From contig NZ_PHGZ01000013.1 of assembly GCF_002795405.1 (NCBI RefSeq), forward strand, positions 124,001-188,000: 64,000 nucleotides of DNA. Reading direction: 5' to 3'. Of the stretch, positions 8,109 to 16,909 are shown one piece after another. Every line of letters starts with the position of its first letter. Within the stretch, counting starts at the first letter, position 1. The DNA is from Caviibacterium pharyngocola (lineage in GTDB: Bacteria > Pseudomonadota > Gammaproteobacteria > Enterobacterales > Pasteurellaceae). A model generated the notes under the pieces. It was not told the DNA's origin. It did no database searches and worked only from the letters and a program-made list of their open reading frames with translations. The position numbers and the translations under genes were made by a program.

Positions 8109-10850
8109 ATGACGGAACTGAATAATATTGCCGTGTCGGTTGAGCATTTGAATCACGCTTACGGTAAAACGAAGGCGCTAACCGACGTGTCGTTACAGAT
8201 CCCGAAAGGCGTCAGCGTCGGGTTGATCGGGCCGGACGGTGTAGGAAAATCGACGCTGCTTTCCGTGATTGCGGGAGTGAAAATTCTGCAAACAGGAAAA
8301 GTTTCGGTTTTCGGGCAAGACGTTTCGCAAAAACAAGCGCGTAAAAATTTATCTTATCAAGTGGCGTTTATGCCACAGGGGTTGGGGAAAAATTTATATC
8401 CGACCTTATCTATTTATGAAAATATCGATTTCCACGCACGCCTGTTCGGTTTGCCTAAAGAACAGCGACAAGCGCGAATCACACGTTTGCTGAAAGCTAC
8501 GGGATTATTGCCTTTTGCCGAACGTGCGGCGGGAAAGCTTTCCGGCGGGATGAAACAAAAATTAAGTTTATGCTGCGCCTTGGTACATAGTCCGGATTTA
8601 CTGATTTTGGATGAACCGACCACCGGTGTGGATCCGCTTTCCCGTCGTCAATTTTGGTCGTTGGTGGACGATTTGCGTCGGGAAACCGAAGGAATGACGG
8701 TGATTGTCGCGACAGCATATATTGACGAAGCGGAGCATTTTGAATATTTGCTGGCGATGGATGACGGCAAATTGATCGCCAATGCGCCGACCAAACAAAT
8801 AATGCAGCAAACCGGCAGCGATACCTTAGAAGGCGCCTATATTAAATTATTACCGCCGGAAAAACGCGGCGCGGAGAACGGTTTGGTGATTCCGCCGTTT
8901 CACGTTGATCCGAACGAACCTCCGGCAATGCGCGCGGAGGGATTGACCAAAAAATTCGGCGAATTTGTTTCGGTGGATCACGTCAGTTTTACCATTCCGA
9001 GAGGAGAAATTTTCGGTTTCTTGGGCTCCAACGGTTGTGGTAAATCCACCACGATGAAAATGTTGACCGGTTTGCTGGATGCGACGGAAGGAACGGCGGA
9101 ATTGCTCGGACAGCCGGTGGATGCCAGTAATATCGAAACGCGCAAAAAAGTCGGTTATATGTCGCAAGCCTTTTCATTATATGAAGAATTAAGCGTGCGG
9201 CAGAATCTGGAATTGCACGCTAAACTGTATCAAATCGACAAAAAAGAATGGAATCATTATGTCCATTCCGCAATGGAGCAATTTCATTTAACGAATCTGG
9301 CGGACGAAACGCCGGCGTCTTTGCCGCTAGGTATTCGCCAGCGTTTGCAGCTTGCAGCGGCGTGTTTGCACAAACCCGAAGTGTTGATTCTGGACGAACC
9401 GACCTCCGGCGTAGATCCGGCGGCGCGCGATATGTTTTGGGAATATCTGATTAAATTGTCGCGCGAAGATAAAATCACCATTTTCGTCACGACGCATTTT
9501 ATGAACGAAGCGGCGCGCTGCGATCGCATTTCCTTTATGCATCGCGGACGAGTTTTAGGCGTGGGTACGCCGGAAGAATTGCGGATCGGCAAAGGTGCCG
9601 ATACCTTGGAAGAAGCGTTCATCATTTATTTGGAAGAACAAGCGGACGATATTACCGCGCCGCAAACTGAACGCGTGCAAGAAAACGAACGGCAACCGCA
9701 GCATAATTCCGCACCGCCGACGGGATTTTGGGCGTGGTTTGCAATGGTTTGGACGTTTGCCGTGCGTGAAGGAAAAGAATTAATGCGCGATAAAATTCGC
9801 CTGTTTTTCGCGCTCGGCGGCCCGACGGTAATGTTGTTGGCAATGGCGTCTAGCATTTCCTTTGATATTAACCCGATGAAATTTACCGTATTGGATCACG
9901 ATAATACCTCGGAAAGCCGCAAGTTTACCGAATATTTCAGCGGCTCGCCTTATTTTATTAAGCAAGAACCGATTTATTCGGTCAGCGAGATCAATCGCGT
10001 GTTGCAAAGCGCGCAAGTGAAGTTGGTGATTGAAATTCCCGCCGATTTCGGACGTAATCTGTTGAACGGACAAAAACCGGAAGTCGGGCTGTTTATTGAC
10101 GGTGCGTTTCCGGCGACGGCGGAAAATCTGAAAGGTTCCGCCACCGGCGTGATCGGGCAATATATTAAAGATACCTTGCGCGATCGCGGAATGAGTGTTC
10201 CGGATACAGGAATATTAGAAACTCGTTTTGTCTATAATCAGGATTTTAAAAGTATTTTTGCGATGACACCGGGCATAATTATGTTGGCAATGATGATGGT
10301 GCCTTCGATGATGACCGCACTCGGCGTGGTGCGCGAAAAAGAAATCGGCTCGATTATGAATTTATACGGCTCGCCGGCGACGCCGTTGCAATTTCTATTC
10401 GGAAAACAGCTGCCTTATATTTTGCTCTCTTTTATGAGCTATTTAGTGCTGGTTTGGATGGCAATTATGGTGTTCGGTGTGCCGATTAAAGGCTCGATGT
10501 GGGCGATGTTCTTCGGTGCTGTGTTGGTGATTTGCGCATCAACCGGTTTCGGATTACTGGTGTCTTGTTTTGTTAAATCGCAAGTTGCGGCACTGTTTGC
10601 TACGGCAATATTGATTATGGTGCCGACGATGAATTTCTCCGGAATGATGTATCCGACGGCAACATTAGCGCCGAACGTTTACCTACTTGCACATATTTTT
10701 CCGGGGGCGTGGTTCCAGCTAATCAGTCTCGGCGGTTTTACCAAAGGGCTTGGATTTACGGATTTTCTACAAAGTTATTTGGCGCTGGTGACGATTTACT
10801 CCGTTTATCTTCTGCTGGCTTCCCGTTTCCTGAAAAAACAGGAGAAATAA
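8109..10850 (+). CDS. RbbA-like ABC exporter: two ATPase domains fused to an ABC-2 permease
   Basis: 913 residues. The first nucleotide-binding domain has GPDGVGKST, LSGGMKQK and LILDEPTTGVDP; the second has GSNGCGKST, a degenerate signature LPLGIRQR in place of LSGGQ, and LILDEPTSGVDP. The C-terminal third has an N-terminal anchor, a large extracytoplasmic loop and five or so membrane segments of the ABC-2 type. Same length and layout as E. coli RbbA, which was reported as a ribosome-bound ATPase. The context here (adaptor, second permease, outer-membrane channel) argues for export. It starts 14 bases after the adaptor gene; the next gene follows after one base. Confidence 0.9.
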   Translation: MTELNNIAVSVEHLNHAYGKTKALTDVSLQIPKGVSVGLIGPDGVGKSTLLSVIAGVKILQTGKVSVFGQDVSQKQARKNLSYQVAFMPQGLGKNLYPTLSIYENIDFHARLFGLPKEQRQARITRLLKATGLLPFAERAAGKLSGGMKQKLSLCCALVHSPDLLILDEPTTGVDPLSRRQFWSLVDDLRRETEGMTVIVATAYIDEAEHFEYLLAMDDGKLIANAPTKQIMQQTGSDTLEGAYIKLLPPEKRGAENGLVIPPFHVDPNEPPAMRAEGLTKKFGEFVSVDHVSFTIPRGEIFGFLGSNGCGKSTTMKMLTGLLDATEGTAELLGQPVDASNIETRKKVGYMSQAFSLYEELSVRQNLELHAKLYQIDKKEWNHYVHSAMEQFHLTNLADETPASLPLGIRQRLQLAAACLHKPEVLILDEPTSGVDPAARDMFWEYLIKLSREDKITIFVTTHFMNEAARCDRISFMHRGRVLGVGTPEELRIGKGADTLEEAFIIYLEEQADDITAPQTERVQENERQPQHNSAPPTGFWAWFAMVWTFAVREGKELMRDKIRLFFALGGPTVMLLAMASSISFDINPMKFTVLDHDNTSESRKFTEYFSGSPYFIKQEPIYSVSEINRVLQSAQVKLVIEIPADFGRNLLNGQKPEVGLFIDGAFPATAENLKGSATGVIGQYIKDTLRDRGMSVPDTGILETRFVYNQDFKSIFAMTPGIIMLAMMMVPSMMTALGVVREKEIGSIMNLYGSPATPLQFLFGKQLPYILLSFMSYLVLVWMAIMVFGVPIKGSMWAMFFGAVLVICASTGFGLLVSCFVKSQVAALFATAILIMVPTMNFSGMMYPTATLAPNVYLLAHIFPGAWFQLISLGGFTKGLGFTDFLQSYLALVTIYSVYLLLASRFLKKQEK

Positions 10851-10851
10851 T

Positions 10852-11979
10852 ATGCGTTGGTTTAAAAATGTCGCTTATCTTTCGGCAAAAGAATTGCGTA
10901 GCTTATTTACCGATCCGGTGCTGATGATTTTAATTGTATATATGTTTTCCGTTGCGCTGATGACGATCGCCAATATGCCGACCACCGAAGTGAAAAATGC
11001 GGCGGTGGCGGTGGTGGATAACGACCATTCCACATTATCTTATCGCTTGCGAGACAGTTTGATTCCGCCGAATTTCAGAAAAGTGGAAGAAATTCCGTAC
11101 AATCAAATCGATCGCGCAATGGACTTAGGACAATACACTTTTGTGGTGGATATTCCGCCGAACTATGAACGAGATATGCTAAAAGGGCAGGCGCCACATA
11201 TTCAGTTGCTGGTGGATGCCACGGCAATGACGCAAGCGAATATCGGTGCGTCTTATATCAATCAAACCTTTAGCGCCGAAATTAATCAATTTATGAAATC
11301 TGCGAATCTCGCGCAATTTTACCCGCTCGATACCACGATTAACGTGCTGTATAACCCGAACTACTCCAGCCGATGGTTTATGGGCACAATGCAAATCGTC
11401 GGTAACTTGAATTTGCTGGTGTTATTGTTAGTGGGCGCGGCGGTGATCCGTGAACGGGAACGCGGCACTATCGAGCATTTATTAGTAATGCCCGTCGGTT
11501 CCGGTGAAATCGCCGTATCGAAAATTTTAGCCAACGGTTTCGTGTTATTGTGCGTGGCGATGTTGTCGTTGCTGTTGATTGTTCGCGGCGTGTTGCAAGT
11601 CCCGATCGCATTGGAGTCCTTGCCGTTATTCGCCTTGGGCGTGATCACTTTTTTATTTTCCATTTCCTCATTGGGAATTTTGTTGGCGATTATCGCGCCG
11701 ACAATGCCGCAATTCGGTTTGTTATGTATTCCGGTTTATGTGGTGATGTATTTACTTTCCGGCACCAATTCGCCGATTGAAAATATGCCGGAATTAGCGC
11801 AACAAATTACGCGTTTTTCACCGACGACCTTGCTGGGTTCTTATGCGCAAGACGTATTGTTCCGTGGCGCCGGTTTTGAGCTGGTATGGGATAAATTGGT
11901 CGAAATGATCGCAATCGGCATTGTATTTTTAACGTTGGCGTTAATCCAATTCAAATCAATGCTGTCAAGACAGGGATAA
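10852..11979 (+). CDS. ABC-2 type permease (YhhJ-like)
   Basis: 375 residues: a membrane anchor near 20-40, a large periplasmic domain, then five or six membrane helices from about residue 180, with the RERERGTIEHLLVMPV segment typical of ABC-2 exporters. It probably pairs with the fused permease of the preceding protein to form the membrane channel energised by its two ATPase domains. The one-base gap from that gene indicates translational coupling. Substrate unknown; drugs, bile-like compounds or peptides are all possible. Confidence 0.9.
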   Translation: MRWFKNVAYLSAKELRSLFTDPVLMILIVYMFSVALMTIANMPTTEVKNAAVAVVDNDHSTLSYRLRDSLIPPNFRKVEEIPYNQIDRAMDLGQYTFVVDIPPNYERDMLKGQAPHIQLLVDATAMTQANIGASYINQTFSAEINQFMKSANLAQFYPLDTTINVLYNPNYSSRWFMGTMQIVGNLNLLVLLLVGAAVIRERERGTIEHLLVMPVGSGEIAVSKILANGFVLLCVAMLSLLLIVRGVLQVPIALESLPLFALGVITFLFSISSLGILLAIIAPTMPQFGLLCIPVYVVMYLLSGTNSPIENMPELAQQITRFSPTTLLGSYAQDVLFRGAGFELVWDKLVEMIAIGIVFLTLALIQFKSMLSRQG

Positions 11980-11994
11980 CAAAGGAATCGAATA

Positions 11995-13392
11995 ATGAAA
12001 AGAATAAAATTAATCGCAACGGCGATGTTGCTTGTCGTATTGAGCGCTTGTAGCAACACGGAAATCGACGCGCGTTCGGGCGTGACTTTGCCAAGTGAAT
12101 TCGAACGTACTCAAGCGACGAAGGGGAGTACGGAAATCGCACAATGGTGGCGTAATTGGCAAGATCCGCAACTCAACGCCTTGATTGAACGAGGATTGGC
12201 GGCAAATCTTGATATCGCAAACGTGCAAGCTCGTTTAAAAGAAGCGCAGGCAAACAGCCGTGCGGCGGAAGCGGATCGCGGTCCTTCGCTTGGTGCGGCG
12301 GGAGCCGTCGGCGGTGGGATTAGCAATGTGGATACCGGAATGACGAATTCTTCCGTGTCCAGAACGCGTTCCTTATCCGGTGGTATTATTGCTTCTTGGG
12401 AACCGGATTTTTTCGGACAAAAACGTAGTGACGCGCAGGCGGCGGAAGCGGTTACCTTAGGCTATCAAGAACAGGTTTATGCGGCGCAGCTGTTGGTCGC
12501 CGCTCAAATTGCGGAAAATTACTTTAAAATTTATGCCGTCGATCAACAAAGTGCGGTGATAAAACGCAATGTTTATACCTTGCAACAACTACAACGTTAT
12601 ATCCAAGGTCGTTTTGATGCCGGACAAGCGACGGCATATGAAATTAATGAAATCAACGGTCAAATTTCTGCATTGCAGGCGAAACAAGCCACATTAACCG
12701 CACAAGCGGACAGCTATCAACGTAATATCGCCGTGTTGCTCGGACAAACGCCGCAAGGATTTCGTCTGGTGAAAAACGCCGATCCGCTGGCGCGAATTCC
12801 TGCCGCGCCGAGCGGACAACAACCCGGCGATTTATTGGAACGCCGTCCGGATATTCGCGCCGGCGCGCGACAAATCGAAGCCTATATGGCGAAACTAGCT
12901 TCGGCGAAAGCCGATTTATATCCGCGTTTCGATATGACCTTTATCGGGCAAGGCGGGCGCGTGGTGTTGAATAATGATCTGTCGCCGATTTCAGGTTTGG
13001 GCAGCTTGTTCAACATTGGCGTGCAGCTGCCGATTTTCACCAACGGACGTATTGCGGCGAATATCGATGCGGCGGATGCGCGTTTGAAAGCGGCGCTGAT
13101 TCAATACGATAAAACTTTGCTCACTGCGTTGGGCGAAGTGGATAGCGCTTATCAACTTCAATACGGTTTGAACAATCAAACCCGATTGCTACAAAAAGCC
13201 TATGCTCAGGCGCAAAAACAAGCGAGCGATGCGCAGGCGTTGTTTAAACACGGCGAAAAAACCTTAGACATCGCGCTACGCGCGCAAATTTCGGCGTTAA
13301 ATTATCAAGAGCAAATTATTCAATCTCGTTTGGCAAGGGCGCAAAATTTGGTGAATTTATATAAATCTTTAGGTGGCGGTTGGCAGCCTTAA
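11995..13392 (+). CDS. Outer-membrane efflux lipoprotein (TolC/NodT family)
   Basis: 465 residues with a lipoprotein signal ending LSAC (C19), then two OEP repeats rich in coiled coil (KEAQANSRAAEADRGPSLGA, LLERRPDIRAGARQIEAYMA). NodT-type proteins form the outer-membrane duct of tripartite pumps. It lies 15 bases after the second permease and completes the system: adaptor, energised transporter and exit duct in one operon, ended by an uptake-sequence terminator. E. coli lacks a dedicated duct gene at the equivalent locus. Confidence 0.93.
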   Translation: MKRIKLIATAMLLVVLSACSNTEIDARSGVTLPSEFERTQATKGSTEIAQWWRNWQDPQLNALIERGLAANLDIANVQARLKEAQANSRAAEADRGPSLGAAGAVGGGISNVDTGMTNSSVSRTRSLSGGIIASWEPDFFGQKRSDAQAAEAVTLGYQEQVYAAQLLVAAQIAENYFKIYAVDQQSAVIKRNVYTLQQLQRYIQGRFDAGQATAYEINEINGQISALQAKQATLTAQADSYQRNIAVLLGQTPQGFRLVKNADPLARIPAAPSGQQPGDLLERRPDIRAGARQIEAYMAKLASAKADLYPRFDMTFIGQGGRVVLNNDLSPISGLGSLFNIGVQLPIFTNGRIAANIDAADARLKAALIQYDKTLLTALGEVDSAYQLQYGLNNQTRLLQKAYAQAQKQASDAQALFKHGEKTLDIALRAQISALNYQEQIIQSRLARAQNLVNLYKSLGGGWQP

Positions 13393-13406
13393 CGCCTTAT
13401 GTTTAC

Positions 13407-13461
13407 AAGTGCGGTGGTCTTTGTCGTTATAAAAACAGCGAAAAATTCCACCGCACTTTTT
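13407..13461 (+). terminator. Uptake-sequence hairpin terminator after the export operon
   Basis: AAGTGCGGTGG (13407) faces CCACCGCACTTTTT (13448), a 10-bp or longer stem with a T-run. The spacer between the arms is about 30 bases. Confidence 0.7.
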
Positions 13462-13476
13462 ATCCGGATTAATACA

Positions 13477-14826
13477 ATGAAAAAATTAATTATTTTATGT
13501 TGCGCGTTATTGTCCGCCTGTAGCAGTTTGGTGGAATATCAACCGGTAGAAACCATTAATCATATTCGGCTCGACAGCGGCTATCGCACTAAAAACGCCG
13601 TAGTGTCGGCGGATGAAAATCTGATCATCTTAATGTTTTCCGGTGGCGGAAGCCGTGCCGCCGCCTTAGGTTATGGCGTGTTGGAAAGCTTTAAAAACAC
13701 TCGGATCCGTCGTAGTCAAAAAGGCGGCAGTTTGTTGGATAATATTGATATGGTGTACGGTGTGTCCGGCGGTTCGGTGCTGGCGACCTATTTTTCCTTG
13801 CAGGGCAGCGATGTAGTGCCGAAATTCGAAGATAATTTTCTGAAGAAAAATTTTCAAAGCGAAGTGATTAGTCAGGTTTTCTCCTTTTCTAATTTGCCGC
13901 GTTTAACTTCGCCGCAGTTCGGGCGCGGCGATTTGCTGCAAGAACAGTTTGATCTTGCGTTGTATAAAGGCAAAACCTTCGGTGATTTGGCGAAAAATCG
14001 TAAAGGGCCTTTTGCCGTGATTAGCGCCACGGATATGAATGTGGGGCAGCGAATCGCCTTTACGCAAGAATTTTTTGACGGCTTATGTCTGAATCTAAGC
14101 GATTTACCTATCGCTCGCGCAGTCGCGGCATCCAGCGCCGTGCCTTTGGTATTCAGTCCGTTGACCTTGAATAACAATGCGGGAAATTGCCGTTTTTCGA
14201 TGCAAGAATTGGATTTAGTGATTGCCTCGGCAAATAAAGACGAAAGCCAACGTGCGAAAAATATTGCCGAATTGCAGAAAATTTTATCCTTATACCAAAA
14301 CAGCGCCGAGCGCCCTTATATTCATTTGGTGGACGGCGGGTTAACGGATAATCTCGGACTTGCCGGATTGGTAGATATTTATGATGTCGCCGGACCGGAA
14401 TTAATGCATAAAAAAACGCTGGAATCGGGATTAAAGCGGATTATTGTTATCAATATTAATGCGCAAAACGAAGTGACCAATGAAATTGATAAATCGGCGG
14501 ATGTGCCCGCCACGGCTTATGTGATCAACACGGTGATTAACGTGCCGATTGATCGCAACACGCAAACTACGTTGCGCCGTTTTCGCGAATTTACCGATGA
14601 ATGGAATACGTTTATGAGCAAAATGCCGATGAATAAACGGGTCAATATGCATTTTGTCAGTTTAGGCTTGAAAGATCTACCCGAATCGGAATTGAAAAAA
14701 GACGTATTGAATATCAGCACTTCGTTTTATTTGCCGCACTCGGATGTGAATAAACTAAAACGCGCGGCAAATATTTTGTTGCAAAATTCGAAAGAATATC
14801 AGGAGATTCTGAAAATTTTACAGTAA
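13477..14826 (+). CDS. Patatin-like phospholipase lipoprotein
   Basis: 449 residues from the ATG at 13477, which follows the terminator; the open frame continues upstream but that part overlaps the hairpin. A lipoprotein signal ends LLSAC (C15). The patatin catalytic parts are present: glycine-rich oxyanion loop FSGGGSRAAALG (about 54-65), GVSGGS with nucleophile S97, and VDGGLTDN with the dyad aspartate near residue 286. Such enzymes hydrolyse acyl chains of lipids. Lipid anchoring points to action at the envelope; membrane-facing side and substrate are not known. It stands alone between two terminators. Confidence 0.87.
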   Translation: MKKLIILCCALLSACSSLVEYQPVETINHIRLDSGYRTKNAVVSADENLIILMFSGGGSRAAALGYGVLESFKNTRIRRSQKGGSLLDNIDMVYGVSGGSVLATYFSLQGSDVVPKFEDNFLKKNFQSEVISQVFSFSNLPRLTSPQFGRGDLLQEQFDLALYKGKTFGDLAKNRKGPFAVISATDMNVGQRIAFTQEFFDGLCLNLSDLPIARAVAASSAVPLVFSPLTLNNNAGNCRFSMQELDLVIASANKDESQRAKNIAELQKILSLYQNSAERPYIHLVDGGLTDNLGLAGLVDIYDVAGPELMHKKTLESGLKRIIVININAQNEVTNEIDKSADVPATAYVINTVINVPIDRNTQTTLRRFREFTDEWNTFMSKMPMNKRVNMHFVSLGLKDLPESELKKDVLNISTSFYLPHSDVNKLKRAANILLQNSKEYQEILKILQ

Positions 14827-14846
14827 GATAAGACTTGTCGATGAAC

Positions 14847-14885
14847 AAAAAAATCGCGTATGCGGAAGAAACATACGCGATTTTT
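14847..14885. terminator. Bidirectional intrinsic terminator
   Basis: AAAAATCGCGTATG and CATACGCGATTTTT form a long perfect stem between the convergent patatin and yddA-like genes, with A/T runs on both sides. Confidence 0.85.
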
Positions 14886-14910
14886 AGGCAATTTTTGACC
14901 GCACTTCGGT

Positions 14911-16710
14911 TTATGACAAATTGCCGTTTTCGATTAATTCCCAACTTTTATCCGCGTGAATGCGTAAATGTTGTTGATGATGAGAATGTAAGGTGGAGCG
15001 ATGTCCTACGCTGATAATCGTCGTGTCCGGCAGCGCTTGTTTTAATAAGCGATACATTGCATCTTCCAATCCTTCATCCATACTCGCCGTGGCTTCGTCT
15101 AAAAAGGCGACGGCAGGTTTATGCAACAACAATCTGGCAAAGGCAAGGCGTTGTTGTTCGCCGAGAGATAAAGTGGCGCTCCAGTCGCTTTCTTGCATCA
15201 ATTTATCCGCTAAATGACCTAAGTTCACTTGACGAATCACCTGTTCGGCGGCGGCTAAATCCGGTTGCGACGGTGTGACATCGGGATAATACAACGCATC
15301 GATTAAGCGTCCTTGCGGCAAATATGGGCGTTGCGATAAAAACAGCGCGCTATTTTGCGCGCGCGTGACCGAACCTTCCGAATAAGGCCACAAGCCTGCA
15401 ACGGTGCGCAATAAGGTGGTTTTTCCTACGCCGGATTGCCCTTGAATCAACAAAGATGTGCCGCGCAATAAGGTGAGATTCAAATCTTGAATTAGCGTCG
15501 TACCGTCGGGCGTTTTGATATTGAGATGTTTGAACACAACCTGATCCGCACTATCACACATTGTAACATTGCTCGGTTGATTTGCTGCGTTAATTGCTGT
15601 GTGGAAACCGGTCAAACGATCCAATACGGCACGATAAGCAGTGAAATCGTCATAAGAATTACGATAAAACGACAACGCACTCTGCACCTTGCCGAACGCT
15701 TGGGCGGTTTGAATTAAATCGCCCAATTTAATTTGTTGGCTGAAATAGCGGGTGGCTTGAATAATAAACGGGAAAATCACGGAAACTTGCGACACCACTA
15801 AGTTAAAACCCGATAGCTTTAAAGTGCGGTAAACAATTTGCCAAATATTTTTAATAATCGAATCGAATTGGCGTAATAGCGCCGATTTTTCCATTTTTTC
15901 ACCGCGATAAAAAGCGATGCTTTCGGCGTATTCTTTCAATCTCATTAGGGCGTAACGATAATTGGCGTTCAGGCGTTCGTTGGCGAAGTTTAAGGAAATC
16001 AACGGACGTCCGATTTTGAAGGCTAACACGCTGCTGATCAGAACATAAATAAAGACAAGAAATACCATCATATGCGGAATTTCAATGCCGCCGATCGTCA
16101 TCGGGCCGGATAGATCCCATAAAATCAAGGTGAAAGCGACAAGCGACACAGAAGATGAAATTACGCCGGTAGCAAAACCTAATGAGGACGACACATAAGA
16201 TTGCACGTCTTGTTGAATACGTTGATCGGGGTTATCCAGTTGGTTCGGCAAAAAATGCGTTTTGTAATACGCCTGATCCGTCGTCCATTTGTCCAACATA
16301 TCCGCGTTTAACCGAATGCGCCATTGAATGGTGAAACGTTGGGTTAAATAATAAGTAAGCAACACGTTTATGACGTGTACCGTCGCCAAGGCGGAGAAAA
16401 GAATCATTTGTTGCCAGAAGACGGCGGCATTCATTTCCTGCAGCGCGCTGTACATTGCGTTGTACCAGTTGGAAAACAAAATATCCAAGCGCACGGATAA
16501 TAAATTAAAGAAAACGATCACCAGAAAATAGCTTATCGGGCGCAGTCCTTGTTTCGGCGAAATATAGCTTTGCGCCAACAACCAGAATTGATGTCCCCAA
16601 CGGGTTGTACGCACCAAAATACAAAGTACGAGCGAAAAAACAACGGCGGTAATCGCCAAACTTTTGATGATCCACAATAAGGATGTAAGTAATTCTTCCG
16701 ACCAACTCAT
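14911..16710 (-). CDS. yddA: ABC transporter permease/ATPase of the YddA (SbmA/BacA-like) type
   Basis: 599 residues. The N-terminal half has about six membrane helices and the SbmA/BacA-type core (FFNLLSVRLDILFSNWYNAMY, QRFTIQWRIRLN). The C-terminal ATPase has GQSGVGKTT, a variant signature LSLGEQQRL, and FLDEATAS. Relatives move peptides, vitamins or very long fatty acyl compounds; this full-length form is close to E. coli YddA, whose substrate is unknown. It is divergent from the YidE-like gene, an adjacency I also recall from H. influenzae. A stable hairpin sits in its leader just before the start. Confidence 0.88.
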   Translation of the reverse strand: MSWSEELLTSLLWIIKSLAITAVVFSLVLCILVRTTRWGHQFWLLAQSYISPKQGLRPISYFLVIVFFNLLSVRLDILFSNWYNAMYSALQEMNAAVFWQQMILFSALATVHVINVLLTYYLTQRFTIQWRIRLNADMLDKWTTDQAYYKTHFLPNQLDNPDQRIQQDVQSYVSSSLGFATGVISSSVSLVAFTLILWDLSGPMTIGGIEIPHMMVFLVFIYVLISSVLAFKIGRPLISLNFANERLNANYRYALMRLKEYAESIAFYRGEKMEKSALLRQFDSIIKNIWQIVYRTLKLSGFNLVVSQVSVIFPFIIQATRYFSQQIKLGDLIQTAQAFGKVQSALSFYRNSYDDFTAYRAVLDRLTGFHTAINAANQPSNVTMCDSADQVVFKHLNIKTPDGTTLIQDLNLTLLRGTSLLIQGQSGVGKTTLLRTVAGLWPYSEGSVTRAQNSALFLSQRPYLPQGRLIDALYYPDVTPSQPDLAAAEQVIRQVNLGHLADKLMQESDWSATLSLGEQQRLAFARLLLHKPAVAFLDEATASMDEGLEDAMYRLLKQALPDTTIISVGHRSTLHSHHQQHLRIHADKSWELIENGNLS

Positions 16711-16729
16711 AAAGATATTCCGAATAAAA

Positions 16730-16755
16730 GGCTATTTATTCAACGATAAATAGCC
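16730..16755 (-). other. Perfect 10-bp hairpin in the yddA leader
   Basis: GGCTATTTAT and ATAAATAGCC separated by six bases, about 20 bases before the yddA start. On the minus strand it is followed by TTTTATT, so it resembles a weak terminator placed in a 5' leader, and could act as an attenuator. Confidence 0.5.
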
Positions 16756-16867
16756 CGATTTAAAAACTTGTTCAAATATTGTTAAAAAAAACTGCATATT
16801 AATCAAGAAAAATGTGATAAGCATTCAATTTTTTAGATTTTAATGGTTTTTTGAAAAAGGAGATTGC

Positions 16868-16873
16868 TATAAT
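16868..16873 (+). promoter_or_regulatory. Extended -10 promoter of the YidE-like gene
   Basis: TATAAT preceded by TGC, an extended -10 box; no good -35 is visible. A site with one good CRP half (AAATGTGA-type, at about 16811-16818) and a poor second half (TTCAA) lies near -60 relative to the likely start. Confidence 0.55.
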
Positions 16874-16909
16874 CGCGCACAGTCTTTTTTTAATTTATTA
16901 GAGGTAACT

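Noticed and set aside
8109-10850. Frameshift or fusion artefact in the 913-residue ABC protein
   Set aside because: Length and domain order equal those of E. coli RbbA, so the triple-domain form is normal.
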